DNA of 64,000 bases from CAG-217 sp963642245 (GCA_963642245.1 CAVIFY010000006.1:7436-71435); one strand, 5' to 3'. Positions 32,147 to 40,597 are shown, counted from the stretch's first letter. Translations and numbers: made by a program. The notes: generated by a model from the sequence alone, not told the origin.

Positions 32147-33049
32147 ATGAAAAGCTATCCCATCTCAAAAGAATTCCGCCTGATCCGCCGCTTTACCCCG
32201 CCGTTGACCACCCCGCTGCTGCCGGTGTGCAACCTGTTCTTAGAGGGTATGGCGCTGGGCGTGCGGTCAGACAAGGCCGTTACCGTCACCCGCTTTGCCC
32301 TGCCCACCCACGACGGGCACCGGCTGCCCTGCCTGCTTATAGAGCCAAAGGGCGCAAAGGGGCAGGTACTGCCGGGGCTGGTGTACTTCCACGGCGGCGG
32401 ATTTGTGCTGGCGGCGGCGCCCTACCACTTTGCCCTGGCCAAGACCTACGCCGCCGGGGCCGGGTGCCGAGTGATCTGCCCGGACTACCGGCTGGCGCCC
32501 AAGCACCCCTACCCGATCCCGGAGCAGGACTGCCGCCTGGCCTACAACTGGACATTAGAGAACGCCGAGCGGCTGGGGATCGACCCCCGGCGCATTGCCA
32601 TTGGCGGCGACAGCGCCGGTGGCTGCCTGGCCCAGCGGGTCACCGCCACAGCTGCCGCCCGGGGGCACGCGCCCCTATTCCAGCTGCTGGTGTATCCGGT
32701 GGTGGACCCGGCCATGACTACCCCTTCTATGCGAACCTATGTGGACACCCCCATGTGGAACGGCCGCTTATCTAAGAAAATGTGGCAGTGGTACTTAAAG
32801 GGCGCCCAGGCTGCCCCGGACCCGCAAGCTGCCCTGCCGCCCACCTATATTGAAACGGCAGAATTTGACTGCCTGCACGATGAGGGCGCGCAGCTGGCCC
32901 GGCAGCTGACCGCAGCCGGTGTGCCGGTGACCCTGCGCCAGACCAAGGGCACCGTCCACGGCTACGACATTATCCTCCACGCGCCCACCACCCGGGAGAG
33001 CGTGGCCGCCCGACTGGCGTTTATGCAAAGTTGGTTCCGGCAAAAATAA
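32147..33049 (+). CDS. Alpha/beta hydrolase, HSL-type esterase
   Basis: 300 residues. Oxyanion motif HGGGFVLA, nucleophile elbow GDSAGG, Asp in ETAEFDCLHDE and His in KGTVHGYD give a complete HSL triad. Cytosolic carboxylesterase with unknown substrate. TTAGGAG precedes the ATG. It is only distantly similar to the esterase at 16.9-18 kb, which has a longer N-terminal region, so the two are not a recent duplication. A terminator hairpin stands just before it. Confidence 0.92.
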   Translation: MKSYPISKEFRLIRRFTPPLTTPLLPVCNLFLEGMALGVRSDKAVTVTRFALPTHDGHRLPCLLIEPKGAKGQVLPGLVYFHGGGFVLAAAPYHFALAKTYAAGAGCRVICPDYRLAPKHPYPIPEQDCRLAYNWTLENAERLGIDPRRIAIGGDSAGGCLAQRVTATAAARGHAPLFQLLVYPVVDPAMTTPSMRTYVDTPMWNGRLSKKMWQWYLKGAQAAPDPQAALPPTYIETAEFDCLHDEGAQLARQLTAAGVPVTLRQTKGTVHGYDIILHAPTTRESVAARLAFMQSWFRQK

Positions 33050-33054
33050 AGCAC

Positions 33055-33078
33055 GGCGGGAGCAAGCCCCCGCCCTAC
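33055..33078. repeat. Short GC-rich palindrome of the GTAGGG type
   Basis: Read on the minus strand it starts GGTAGGGCGG and folds as GGCGGG / CCCGCC around a short loop. A similar unit with the same GTAGGG lead is at 49288-49313. Probably a small dispersed REP-like element. Confidence 0.45.
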
Positions 33079-33103
33079 CAGCGATTTTTTCATCAAAATA
33101 TGC

Positions 33104-33146
33104 AAAAGAACCGCCTGACCTACCGGTCAAGCGGTTCTTCTTTTTT
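33104..33146. terminator. Bidirectional terminator between the esterase and alr
   Basis: 14-pair stem with one mismatch, AGAACCGCCTGACC / GGTCAAGCGGTTCT around TACC, then TCTTTTTT on the plus strand and TTTT on the minus strand. Confidence 0.85.
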
Positions 33147-33152
33147 ATGCGT

Positions 33153-34307
33153 TTATACGGGAATATACTCCACGGCGTCCACCGGCTTACCGTCCCGGTA
33201 ATACACCCGGGGCACCCGGCGGGCAATGCGGCAGGGCAGCTCGTAATTAAAGCTGTGGGCCAGGCCGGACACCTCCTCCATACTGAGGGTCTCGTCACCG
33301 TCCGTCCCCACCAGAGTCACCGGCGTGCCCACCTGCACGCCGGGAATATCCGTCACATCTACCATAAACTGGTCCATACACACCCGGCCTAAAATCGGCG
33401 CGCGCTTGCCGCCGATAAGCACCCGGCCTATGCCGGACAGGCAGCGGGGATAGCCGTCTGCATAGCCCACTGGAATGGTGGCGACCCGGCGGGGTGAGGG
33501 GGTAGTATAAGTCCCGCCGTAGCTGATCTCCCGCCCCGGCTCCAGGGTCTTTACATGGCTGATCCGAGCCACCCAGCGCAGCACCGGCTGCAAGGGCAAC
33601 AGGGACTTGTCTACCTCCTCCGAGGGGTACAGGCCATAGAGAATGATCCCGGCCCGCACCATATTAAAGCTGCCGCCCAGGCGCATGATCCCGGCGGAAT
33701 TGTTCAGATGTTTTATAGGGATCTCCACCCCGCGCTGCGCCAGCAGATCGCAAAACTGCAAGTACCGCTGCCGCTGGGCCTCCGCCTTGGCAAAGCTGGT
33801 TTCGTCCGCCGTGGCAAAGTGGCTGAAAAGCCCCTCCGGGTAGATCCCCGGCAGGGCGCAAATGGCCTTGCAAATATCCGCGCTCTCCGCTGTCACCTGA
33901 AAGCCGATACGGCTCATACCCGTGTCCAGCGCAAAGTGAAAAGGCACCTGCTTGCCCTGGCGCACCGCCTGAGCAGACAACGCCCGGGCCGCCTCCATAG
34001 AGAAGATGGGCAGCCGCACATTCTGCTCTACCGCCCGGGGGAAGTCCTCCGGGAACACCGGCCCCAGCACCAAAATCGGCAGGGTCACACCGGCTCGGCG
34101 CAGTTCCAGCGCCTCCTCCATACAGGCCACGCCGTAAAAATCAAAATCCTGCTCATACCGGCGGCCGATATACGCCGCACCGTGACCGTAAGCGTCTGCC
34201 TTGATCACGCCCAGCAGCTTGGTATCCGGCCCGATTTTTTGCCGAATGGCGGCAATATTCGCCTCCAGCGCATTTAAGTTGATCTGCGCCTGGGTACGCT
34301 CATACAT
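33153..34307 (-). CDS. alr: Alanine racemase
   Basis: 384 residues, full length. PLP-dependent interconversion of L- and D-alanine for peptidoglycan. PLP Lys in VIKADAYGHG (about 39) and the second catalytic base Tyr in the C-terminal beta domain (GGTYTTPSPRR, GRVCMDQFMVDV). It overlaps the end of pxpA by 8 bases as the last gene of the D-amino-acid/5-oxoproline operon, suggesting it supplies or drains D-alanine for the aminotransferase at the operon's start. The substrate could be broader than alanine; the sequence does not tell. Confidence 0.96.
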   Translation of the reverse strand: MYERTQAQINLNALEANIAAIRQKIGPDTKLLGVIKADAYGHGAAYIGRRYEQDFDFYGVACMEEALELRRAGVTLPILVLGPVFPEDFPRAVEQNVRLPIFSMEAARALSAQAVRQGKQVPFHFALDTGMSRIGFQVTAESADICKAICALPGIYPEGLFSHFATADETSFAKAEAQRQRYLQFCDLLAQRGVEIPIKHLNNSAGIMRLGGSFNMVRAGIILYGLYPSEEVDKSLLPLQPVLRWVARISHVKTLEPGREISYGGTYTTPSPRRVATIPVGYADGYPRCLSGIGRVLIGGKRAPILGRVCMDQFMVDVTDIPGVQVGTPVTLVGTDGDETLSMEEVSGLAHSFNYELPCRIARRVPRVYYRDGKPVDAVEYIPV

Positions 34308-35076
34308 TTGCGATCACCTCCGCCAAGGGTGCAACGGCAATGCCGTTCTCTGCAAAGGCGCTGCGCAGCGCCTGCACAAATTCCAGCGCCCGGGCGCCGT
34401 CCCCGTGGACGCACACCGAGTGGGCCACCACCGGGATCTCCTCGCCGGTGTAGGCCGTCACTTTCTGCTCTTTGACCATACGCACCACCCGGTCAATGGC
34501 CGTGGCGGTGTCTGTGATCATGGCGCCGGGCTTGCGCCGATCCCGCAGGCTGCCGTCCGCCTCATAGGCACGATCGGCAAACACCTCGCAGCCAAAGGGC
34601 ACGCCCTGCTCTCCCGCCGCCTGTTGCAGGCAGGAGCCTGCCGGTGCCAGCAGCGCCAGCGCCGGGTCAAAATCCCGCACCGCGCGGGTCACCGCCCGGG
34701 CCAGCTCTAAATCCTTACAAGCCATATTGTACAAAGCGCCGTGGGGCTTTACATGCTGCAAGAGAGCGCCGTTTGCCCGGCAAAAACCGGCCAGTGCACC
34801 GATCTGATACAGCACATCCCCATAGGCCTGGTCCGGGGTCACCGCCAGCTGCCGCCGACCGAACCCCACCAGATCCGGGAACCCGGGGTGCGCGCCAACC
34901 GCCACGCCCCCGGCCCGGCAGGCCGCCACCGTGGCCGCCATGACAGACGGGTCACCGGCATGGTAGCCGCAAGCCACATTGGCAGAGGACACCAGCGCCA
35001 GCACCCGATCGTCCGACCCGATGGTATAGGCGCCAAAGCTCTCGCCCAAATCCGAATTCAAATCCACTTTGTACAT
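34300..35076 (-). CDS. pxpA: 5-oxoprolinase subunit A (LamB/YcsF family)
   Basis: 258 residues. Family signatures DLNSDLGESFG at the N-terminus, SSANVACGYHAGDP and VGAHPGFPDL are all present. With PxpB and PxpC it cleaves 5-oxoproline (pyroglutamate) to glutamate using ATP. It is the penultimate gene of the operon and overlaps alr by 8 bases. pxpBC lie one gene upstream; in this operon pxpA is separated from pxpC by the DUF1445 gene, suggesting that DUF1445 works in the same pathway. Confidence 0.96.
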   Translation of the reverse strand: MYKVDLNSDLGESFGAYTIGSDDRVLALVSSANVACGYHAGDPSVMAATVAACRAGGVAVGAHPGFPDLVGFGRRQLAVTPDQAYGDVLYQIGALAGFCRANGALLQHVKPHGALYNMACKDLELARAVTRAVRDFDPALALLAPAGSCLQQAAGEQGVPFGCEVFADRAYEADGSLRDRRKPGAMITDTATAIDRVVRMVKEQKVTAYTGEEIPVVAHSVCVHGDGARALEFVQALRSAFAENGIAVAPLAEVIANV

Positions 35077-35094
35077 AAAAAAGGCTCCAAAAAA

Positions 35095-35880
35095 TCAATA
35101 TTTCAGCATAGTATTGGGCACATCGGTAATGAGCATATGCCCCGGCGCGTGGGTAATGGCAAAGGGCACCTTGGCCGCCATCACCGCCGCCTGGGGGGTC
35201 ACCCCGCAGGGCCAAAACACCGGCACCTCACCCGGGCGAATGGTCACGCTGTCGCCGTAATCCGGGCAGTGCACATCGGCGATCCCGATGGCTGCCGGGT
35301 CGCCGATCTGTACCGGCGCGCCGTGCACCCGGGGCATAGCAGAGGTGACCTGCACGCTGCGCACCACCAAATCATGGGGAATGGGTCGCATAGACACCAC
35401 CATATTGCCGTGGAATACCCCCGCAGGCTCCAGAGCCAAATTGGTATTGAACATGGGCACATTGCGCCCCTCTTCAATATGCCGCACCGGCACCCCCGCC
35501 TGCAAAAGCTCGCTCTCAAAACTAAAGGAACAGCCGATAAGGAAGTACACCAGATCCTCCTGCCAGTAGGCGGAAATATCCGTCACTTCCTCCGCCAGTT
35601 CTCCATCCCGCCAAATGCGGTACTTGGGAAAGGCGGTACACACATCGTCGCCCATGGCCATGGCGCCCATTTGGCGACAACCCGCCTCGCCCACCTCTAA
35701 AATGGGGCAGGGCCGGGGATTGCGCATACAAAATAGCAAAAAGTCAAAGGCCTGGGCCTTTGGCAAAATGCAAAGGTTGGCCTGAGCATATCCGGCGCAC
35801 ATGCCGGAGGTCTGGCCCTGTAACTTGCCTGCGCTGATCAGCGCCCGCACATCCCGGGGCGCCCAATCGCTGTAATCCAT
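35095..35880 (-). CDS. DUF1445/UPF0317 hydro-lyase family protein (D-glutamate cyclase N-terminal-like)
   Basis: 261 residues. Conserved motifs TSGMCAGYAQANL, FLIGCSFSFE, VFWPCGVTPQ and APGHMLITD mark the DUF1445/YcsI/UPF0317 family. In animals this domain forms one part of mitochondrial D-glutamate cyclase, fused to DUF4392; here the DUF4392 protein is a separate gene in the same operon. The ATG at 35880 has GGAGGATATAG and is preferred to an in-frame start 27 bases earlier. It sits between pxpC and pxpA. A role in making 5-oxo-D-proline from D-glutamate is inferred from the fusion and context. Confidence 0.9.
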   Translation of the reverse strand: MDYSDWAPRDVRALISAGKLQGQTSGMCAGYAQANLCILPKAQAFDFLLFCMRNPRPCPILEVGEAGCRQMGAMAMGDDVCTAFPKYRIWRDGELAEEVTDISAYWQEDLVYFLIGCSFSFESELLQAGVPVRHIEEGRNVPMFNTNLALEPAGVFHGNMVVSMRPIPHDLVVRSVQVTSAMPRVHGAPVQIGDPAAIGIADVHCPDYGDSVTIRPGEVPVFWPCGVTPQAAVMAAKVPFAITHAPGHMLITDVPNTMLKY

Positions 35881-35913
35881 TCTATATCCTCCTGTGCCGA
35901 AAGGCAATATTTT

Positions 35914-36846
35914 TTACCAAAAAAATAAATTGTCCAGCCATTTTTTCTGCTGCCGGGTGATCTTTTCCGCCGCTTGCACCGTAATGGGCACAAAGCGCAC
36001 CGTATCCCCGGGCCGCGCCTGGGCCAGCAGCGACACATCGCAGCCGATCACCGTGGCGATCTTGGCATAGCCGCCCACCGTTTGGTGATCGCTCATCAGC
36101 ACAATGGGCTGCCCGCTGCCGGGCACCTGCACACTGCCCCGCACGATCCCGTCGGAGCAAATGTCCACGCCGCCGTCTGCCGTCAGTGCCGGGCCCTCCA
36201 GCCGCAGGCCCATACGGTCGCTCTTGGGGGTAACAGTATAGGATCTGCTGTAAAAATCCCGCCGTGCAGCCGGGCGGAACCGATCTGCCTGGGGGCCGTC
36301 AATGCAGCGCAGCGTATAGGGCGGCGCAAAGGTCACCGGCGGAATACGCCAGGGTGCCGGATCGCCGATCGGCAGGCAAAAATCGCCGGTAGTCAGCACA
36401 TCCCCCGCTTGCAGAGCACGGCCGTCCAGCCCGCCCATTTGGATCTTCAGATCCGTGGAGCGGCTGCCCAGCACCACCGGCACATCCACGCCGCCGGACA
36501 GGGCCAAATAGCACCGCAGCCCGGTGCGGGCAGCGCCCAGTTGCAGCCGGTCGCCGCTGCGCACCGCATAGGCGCGGTAATTCTCAATAGGTTTGCCGTT
36601 TAAGGTGGGGGCAAAGTCACCCCCGGCCAGGGCAAAACAGCCCTCCCCTGCAAACCGGGCGGAAAGGCCGGTGAGGGTCATTTCCAGCACCGCGCAGCCC
36701 AGGCAGTTGCCCACCAGTCGATTGGCGATCTGCATAGAAGTCAGATCCATTGCCCCGCAGGTGCAAAAGCCCAGGTGGGCCACCCCGGTACGCCCCAGGT
36801 CCTGTACAGTGGTCAGCGCACCGGGCGCGTCGATCATCAGTCGCAT
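35914..36846 (-). CDS. pxpC: 5-oxoprolinase subunit C (biotin-dependent carboxyltransferase-like, KipA family)
   Basis: 310 residues. N-terminal motif PGALTTVQDLGR and GAMDLTSMQIANRLVGN, then the carboxyltransferase-like core with SDRMGLRLEG and a C-terminal MSDHQTVGGYAKIATV. This family forms a complex with PxpB and PxpA for ATP-dependent 5-oxoproline cleavage, and is also known as KipA in Bacillus. It overlaps the end of pxpB by 10 bases, so the two subunits are translationally coupled. Confidence 0.95.
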   Translation of the reverse strand: MRLMIDAPGALTTVQDLGRTGVAHLGFCTCGAMDLTSMQIANRLVGNCLGCAVLEMTLTGLSARFAGEGCFALAGGDFAPTLNGKPIENYRAYAVRSGDRLQLGAARTGLRCYLALSGGVDVPVVLGSRSTDLKIQMGGLDGRALQAGDVLTTGDFCLPIGDPAPWRIPPVTFAPPYTLRCIDGPQADRFRPAARRDFYSRSYTVTPKSDRMGLRLEGPALTADGGVDICSDGIVRGSVQVPGSGQPIVLMSDHQTVGGYAKIATVIGCDVSLLAQARPGDTVRFVPITVQAAEKITRQQKKWLDNLFFW

Positions 36847-37568
36847 ACCGGCACCTCCTCCACCTGCACAGTGTAAGTGCCCGCTGCCACCGCCCGGGCG
36901 ATCTCTGCATACTGGGCAGGCGAAATGGGCACAAAATGCACCAAATCCCCTGCTCGGTACAGGATCGGTTCCGGCCGCTGCCGGTCAAACACAGGCACCG
37001 GCGTGCGCCCCAGCAGCTGCCAACCGCCGGGAGACGCCAGCGGATACACCCCGGTCTGGGCGCCACCGATCCCTACGCTGCCCGCAGGAATACTGGTGCG
37101 CGGGCTGTCCAGCCGCGGCGTATGCAGCCGTGGGTCCAGCCCCCCTAAATAGGCAAAGCCGGGCAAAAAGCCCAGCATATAGATCAAATAATCCGGCCCA
37201 CTGTGCAGCTCGATCACTTCCTGCGCAGACAGGCCGCTGTGGCGGCAAACAAAGTCCAGATCCGGGCCAAAATCGCCGCCGTAGCACACCGGCAGCCGAA
37301 ACACCCGCCGCCGATCCTGCCCGGCAACGGACAGGCTGTCCAGCAGTCGCCTAAGCCGCCGCTGCAACGCCCCCGCAGAGATCACCGTGCAGTCATAGCA
37401 CACGGTCAGGTCCCCATAGGCGGGGATCAGGTCGGTGATCCCACGCAAACCGGCGCTGCCGATGGCCCCTTGCAGAGCGGTGACCCGGCGGTTGACAGCC
37501 GGGTCGATCCCTTCCCCCAGGTGCACGGTCAGGGCGCCCTCGCCGCACTGTAAAAAGGAATAGTCCAT
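36837..37568 (-). CDS. pxpB: 5-oxoprolinase subunit B (KipI family)
   Basis: 243 residues. AHS1/KipI family: CGEGALTVHLGEGID at the start, PVCYGGDFGPDLD, the FLPGFAYLGGLDPRL core and SVGIGGAQTGVYP, then SPGGWQLLGRTP. It pairs with PxpC. In Bacillus the related KipI inhibits the sporulation kinase KinA, but in a pxpA-containing operon the 5-oxoprolinase role is much more likely. GGAGAAT precedes the ATG, and DUF4392 ends 3 bases upstream. Confidence 0.95.
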   Translation of the reverse strand: MDYSFLQCGEGALTVHLGEGIDPAVNRRVTALQGAIGSAGLRGITDLIPAYGDLTVCYDCTVISAGALQRRLRRLLDSLSVAGQDRRRVFRLPVCYGGDFGPDLDFVCRHSGLSAQEVIELHSGPDYLIYMLGFLPGFAYLGGLDPRLHTPRLDSPRTSIPAGSVGIGGAQTGVYPLASPGGWQLLGRTPVPVFDRQRPEPILYRAGDLVHFVPISPAQYAEIARAVAAGTYTVQVEEVPVCD

Positions 37569-37571
37569 TGG

Positions 37572-38651
37572 TTATTCTCCGTAATAGCCGTCAAAATAGC
37601 CCTTGGCAATGGTGTCTGCAAACCAGCCGCTGGTCTTTTGCACCACCTTGGGCGGGTAGCTGATCAGCTCTTTCATCAGCTTTACCAGCGGCAGGTTGAT
37701 ACTGCGGCCAAAGCCGTCTATGCTGGGAATATTGCGCCCATACATATCCAAAAGCCCGGCTCGCGCCGCCTCCTCCATTGCCCGCTGCTGCACCTCCTCG
37801 GACTGGAACAGATCCGCATTGCCCAGCAGATACGCCGTAGCTGCCATCATAGCATTGCAGCCCCAGTCGGAGCAGGTGGCGGTGATCAAATTGTCCGCCG
37901 CGCTTTCCACCAAAATGCCACCGCCGCAAGGGCAGTCGCACTCCCCGGCGTCTGCGTGGGGCACATACTTGCGGATATGGTCGCCGATGGCTGCCATACC
38001 GATCTCGTTGCCCAGATCGCCGATGGAAAGATTATAAACGCCCCTGGCCTTGCAGGCGTTAAAGAGCACATCGCTCTTGGCCTCCAGCTCCGTTAGGCAC
38101 TTGCCCACCGCGTTGTGGTACGCACCCTGGGCATTGCGCCCGGGGGCCTCATTGGTGATCACCGCCGTGGGAACGCCTTTTGCCAGCAGCACCTCTGCCT
38201 GGGCAGGGGCCTCTCGATCGTCCTTGGTAAAGGCCACGGCGCACATAGAGAACGGGTATTCCCGCGCCTCCTCCACCGTGTCATACAAATGGAAGCCCAG
38301 CACCATAGCCAGCCGCCGCACCGCCTCCATACATTCCTCCGGCACCACCAGCACCGGGGTGCAGTCAAAGGCTTTAATGAGAAAGCGGGCCAACATCATA
38401 GAGGACACCATACCGTCCGTCTCCGGCTGTTTCCAGGGCAGCAGCACAAAGCCGGTGATGATATACACCAGGTCCCCCGGGTGGATATGGGCCACCAGGC
38501 CCTTGGCTGCGTGCACGGACAGCGGCTCTCCGGCATAGTCACGGGCTGCCCGATAGAGAATACGGCACACGCCGTACCCCCGCGGGTCCAGGGTCATTAA
38601 GCTGTCCAAATTCTCGCCGATATTATACAGGGTCAGTTCTTCATTGGTCAT
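37572..38651 (-). CDS. DUF4392 protein (D-glutamate cyclase C-terminal-like)
   Basis: 359 residues. It matches the DUF4392 family: GDLVYIITGF, TDGMVSSMMLARFL, ITNEAPGRNAQGAYHNAVG and CDCPCGGGILVESAAD. This domain is the other half of animal D-glutamate cyclase, the enzyme that turns D-glutamate into 5-oxo-D-proline; its partner half DUF1445 is in the same operon. It sits between the D-amino-acid aminotransferase and the 5-oxoprolinase subunits. CTGCAATG is preceded by AGAGGGG. The chemistry is inferred from the fusion and has not been proven for this protein. Confidence 0.88.
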   Translation of the reverse strand: MTNEELTLYNIGENLDSLMTLDPRGYGVCRILYRAARDYAGEPLSVHAAKGLVAHIHPGDLVYIITGFVLLPWKQPETDGMVSSMMLARFLIKAFDCTPVLVVPEECMEAVRRLAMVLGFHLYDTVEEAREYPFSMCAVAFTKDDREAPAQAEVLLAKGVPTAVITNEAPGRNAQGAYHNAVGKCLTELEAKSDVLFNACKARGVYNLSIGDLGNEIGMAAIGDHIRKYVPHADAGECDCPCGGGILVESAADNLITATCSDWGCNAMMAATAYLLGNADLFQSEEVQQRAMEEAARAGLLDMYGRNIPSIDGFGRSINLPLVKLMKELISYPPKVVQKTSGWFADTIAKGYFDGYYGE

Positions 38652-38675
38652 TGCAGTGGTCCCCTCTCGCCCGAT

Positions 38676-39524
38676 TTAGCGGGCCGTTGCGTCCATAAAA
38701 TCCGCTACCAGCGCGTCTTGCAGGTCCTTTAACATCTTGGGTGCCTTGCCGCCTACCGGTTGGCCGTCAATGCTCTCTGCCGCCAGGCAGAAGGAGCCGG
38801 AGGAGGACACGATCACCTCGTCCGCCGCCAACATCTCCGCCACGGTGAAGGGGGTCTCGTCTACCGCGTAGCCCAGCTTTTTGCACATTTTGATCAAATG
38901 GGCGCGGGCAATACCCGGCAAAATATAATGATCGGTGGGGTGGGTCTTAAACACCCCGTTCTGAATGATGGACACATTGGAGTGAGCGCACTCGGTGACG
39001 ATATCGCCCCGGTGGAACACAGACTCGTCGCACCCGGCCACCGCCGTGCGCTGGGCTGCCATACAGGAGGGCAGCAGGTTCAAAGTCTTGATATTGCAGT
39101 GGAGAAAGCGGGTATCCTCCGTGGTGATCAGCTTGATTTTTTTATAAGTATCCTGCACCGGGCAAGGGGTCAGTACGATCCACAAATTGGCCGGTACTTT
39201 GTCCGGATCCGGATACGCATGGTTGCGCATTGCGGTACCCCGGGTCACCTGCCAGTAGACGAACTGCTCGCCGCTGTCCACCTTCTCCACCATCTCCGTC
39301 AGCAGGGCGCCCATCTCCGCCTTGGTCATGGTCAGACGAATACCCAAAAGCGCCGCGCTGTTATAAAAGCGGTCCAGGTGCTCATCCAGCGCATAGATCA
39401 CATGATTGCGGCTGTAAGTGGCGTCATAGCAGCCGTCGCCAAAGAAGCACACACGGTCCAGCATAGGCACCTGCATTTCCTCCAGCGGGCCGAATTTGCC
39501 GTTGTAGTAACCTAAATTCTCCAT
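38676..39524 (-). CDS. dat: Class IV aminotransferase, probable D-amino-acid aminotransferase
   Basis: 282 residues. Fold type IV PLP enzyme: YYNGKFGP near the start, DRVCFFGDGCYD, the PLP Lys in HCNIKTLNLLPS and a C-terminal SSSGSFC (normally SSTx). Length and motifs fit D-alanine/D-glutamate aminotransferase rather than branched-chain (IlvE) or aminodeoxychorismate lyase. It would exchange D-Ala plus 2-oxoglutarate for D-Glu plus pyruvate. First gene of the operon, with GGAGG 9 bases upstream. Context with alr and the D-glutamate-cyclase halves supports D-specificity. Confidence 0.9.
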   Translation of the reverse strand: MENLGYYNGKFGPLEEMQVPMLDRVCFFGDGCYDATYSRNHVIYALDEHLDRFYNSAALLGIRLTMTKAEMGALLTEMVEKVDSGEQFVYWQVTRGTAMRNHAYPDPDKVPANLWIVLTPCPVQDTYKKIKLITTEDTRFLHCNIKTLNLLPSCMAAQRTAVAGCDESVFHRGDIVTECAHSNVSIIQNGVFKTHPTDHYILPGIARAHLIKMCKKLGYAVDETPFTVAEMLAADEVIVSSSGSFCLAAESIDGQPVGGKAPKMLKDLQDALVADFMDATAR

Positions 39525-39538
39525 ATCGCATATCCTCC

Positions 39539-39621
39539 AAAAAAAGACAATAGGGCACCAAAGCCGTAAAAGCTCCGTTGCCCTTATCTAACACTATATC
39601 ACTTTCCAGCGCAAAAGTAAA
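39539..39621 (-). promoter_or_regulatory. Promoter and 5' hairpin leader of the dat-pxp-alr operon
   Basis: On the minus strand TTTACT (39621-39616), 17-bp spacer, TATAGT (39598-39593). The transcript would begin near 39586 and at once form a hairpin AGGGCA...TGCCCT (39584-39552), followed 6 bases later by seven U and then GGAGG. The hairpin may stabilise the mRNA end or act as an attenuator. Confidence 0.5.
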
Positions 39622-39836
39622 GACGCCCGGCAGATAATCAGCACACGGTGTTTATTCGACTGCCGTCCGACACTGAAATGTGCCCTGCGGACCAACCGGA
39701 TCGCGCCCCCTTTGCAAAATCCGGACACAGTATAACAGCATTTGCACGCAGAATTTGTCAAACCCTGCGGCAAACCGTCATGCCCGGCACAGTTGTCCAA
39801 AAAATCTACAAAATTCCAATTTTTTTCTCATTTTGG

Positions 39837-39865
39837 TTGACATTACCGGTCGAATTCTCTATTAT
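39837..39865 (+). promoter_or_regulatory. Consensus promoter of the small protein/sigma-like gene pair
   Basis: TTGACA at 39837-39842, 17-bp spacer, TATTAT at 39860-39865. Confidence 0.8.
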
Positions 39866-39944
39866 TAAAGCTGAAACAGCAGAAAAAACAGGCGCCCGCA
39901 AGGCCCGCTGCTGCTTTAAGAAATGAAAAAAGGACGGAAATATC

Positions 39945-40157
39945 ATGCACATTGAAGAACTCGCTCAGGAATACCGCACACAATATAATGTTCTGTGCGC
40001 CAAGATGGACGGACTGCGCCCGCTGCTTTCCGTCTACGGCGGAGAGGATCTGTACCGGCTGCGCAGAAAGCTGCGCACCTACTACGAAATGGCCTGCGAA
40101 TGCCGCCACATTGCCACCATACTGGAAAGCTACTACGATGAGGAGGAGGGCGTATGA
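39945..40157 (+). CDS. Small hypothetical protein coupled to a sigma-like gene
   Basis: 70 residues, helical and charged, with several Tyr and Arg residues, ending in DEEEG. No family recognised; phage- or element-borne small proteins often look like this. The ATG follows a weak GGACGG site. It overlaps the sigma-like gene by 4 bases (ATGA), so the two are translated together. Its strong promoter suggests real expression. Confidence 0.65.
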   Translation: MHIEELAQEYRTQYNVLCAKMDGLRPLLSVYGGEDLYRLRRKLRTYYEMACECRHIATILESYYDEEEGV

Positions 40158-40483
40158 CCGATGTGATCGAAAACTGCTGCTTTGCCTCCCCCGCCCAAAC
40201 GGAGCCGGACACCCAGGCCGTCACCCGCCGCGCCCTGCTGGCGGTGCTGCCCCTGGTGCTGGAGCAGGAGCTGAGTCCCCGGCAGCGCACCTGCCTGCGT
40301 GCCTTTTATGTAGACGGCAAAAGCCAAACGGAGATTGCCCGGGGGCTGGGTCTGTCTCAGGCCACGGTCAGCCACCATATCCACGCAGCAAAGGCGGCAG
40401 CCAACCGGCTGCTGCGCTACTGCCAAATTGCCGTGGCCAAGGCCAACGACTGCTGGCTGGAAGCAGAGAACAACGGACTCTGA
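40154..40483 (+). CDS. Sigma-70 region-4-like DNA-binding protein
   Basis: 109 residues. The C-terminal half reads as a sigma region 4 helix-turn-helix: SPRQRTCLRAFYVDGKSQ, then TEIARGLGLSQATVSHHI. There is no recognisable region 2, so it cannot be a complete sigma factor. Similar short proteins occur as phage-type late regulators or orphan activators. GAGGAGGAGG upstream of ATG is very strong. Coupled to the 70-residue protein before it. The target promoter is unknown. Confidence 0.8.
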   Translation: MTDVIENCCFASPAQTEPDTQAVTRRALLAVLPLVLEQELSPRQRTCLRAFYVDGKSQTEIARGLGLSQATVSHHIHAAKAAANRLLRYCQIAVAKANDCWLEAENNGL

Positions 40484-40597
40484 CCCCTCTATCTGCACAG
40501 ACGATACAGCAGCGGCAAGTCTGTGAACGCCCAGGGCGTTACCGCCGCCAACACCTGAAAAGCGCACCTGCACACGGTGCGCCGCAAAAAAAAGAAC

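Larger units (their letters stand above)
39525..39944. other. Divergent intergenic region, 420 bp
   Basis: No supported gene. It holds the promoter and hairpin leader of the dat operon on the left and a consensus promoter toward the small protein gene on the right. The middle (about 39625-39830) is AT-rich and shows nothing recognisable. Confidence 0.7.

Noticed and set aside
36837..37568. Sporulation kinase inhibitor KipI
   Set aside because: KipI/KipA homologues next to pxpA are better explained as 5-oxoprolinase subunits, and no sporulation kinase or other sporulation gene is near.
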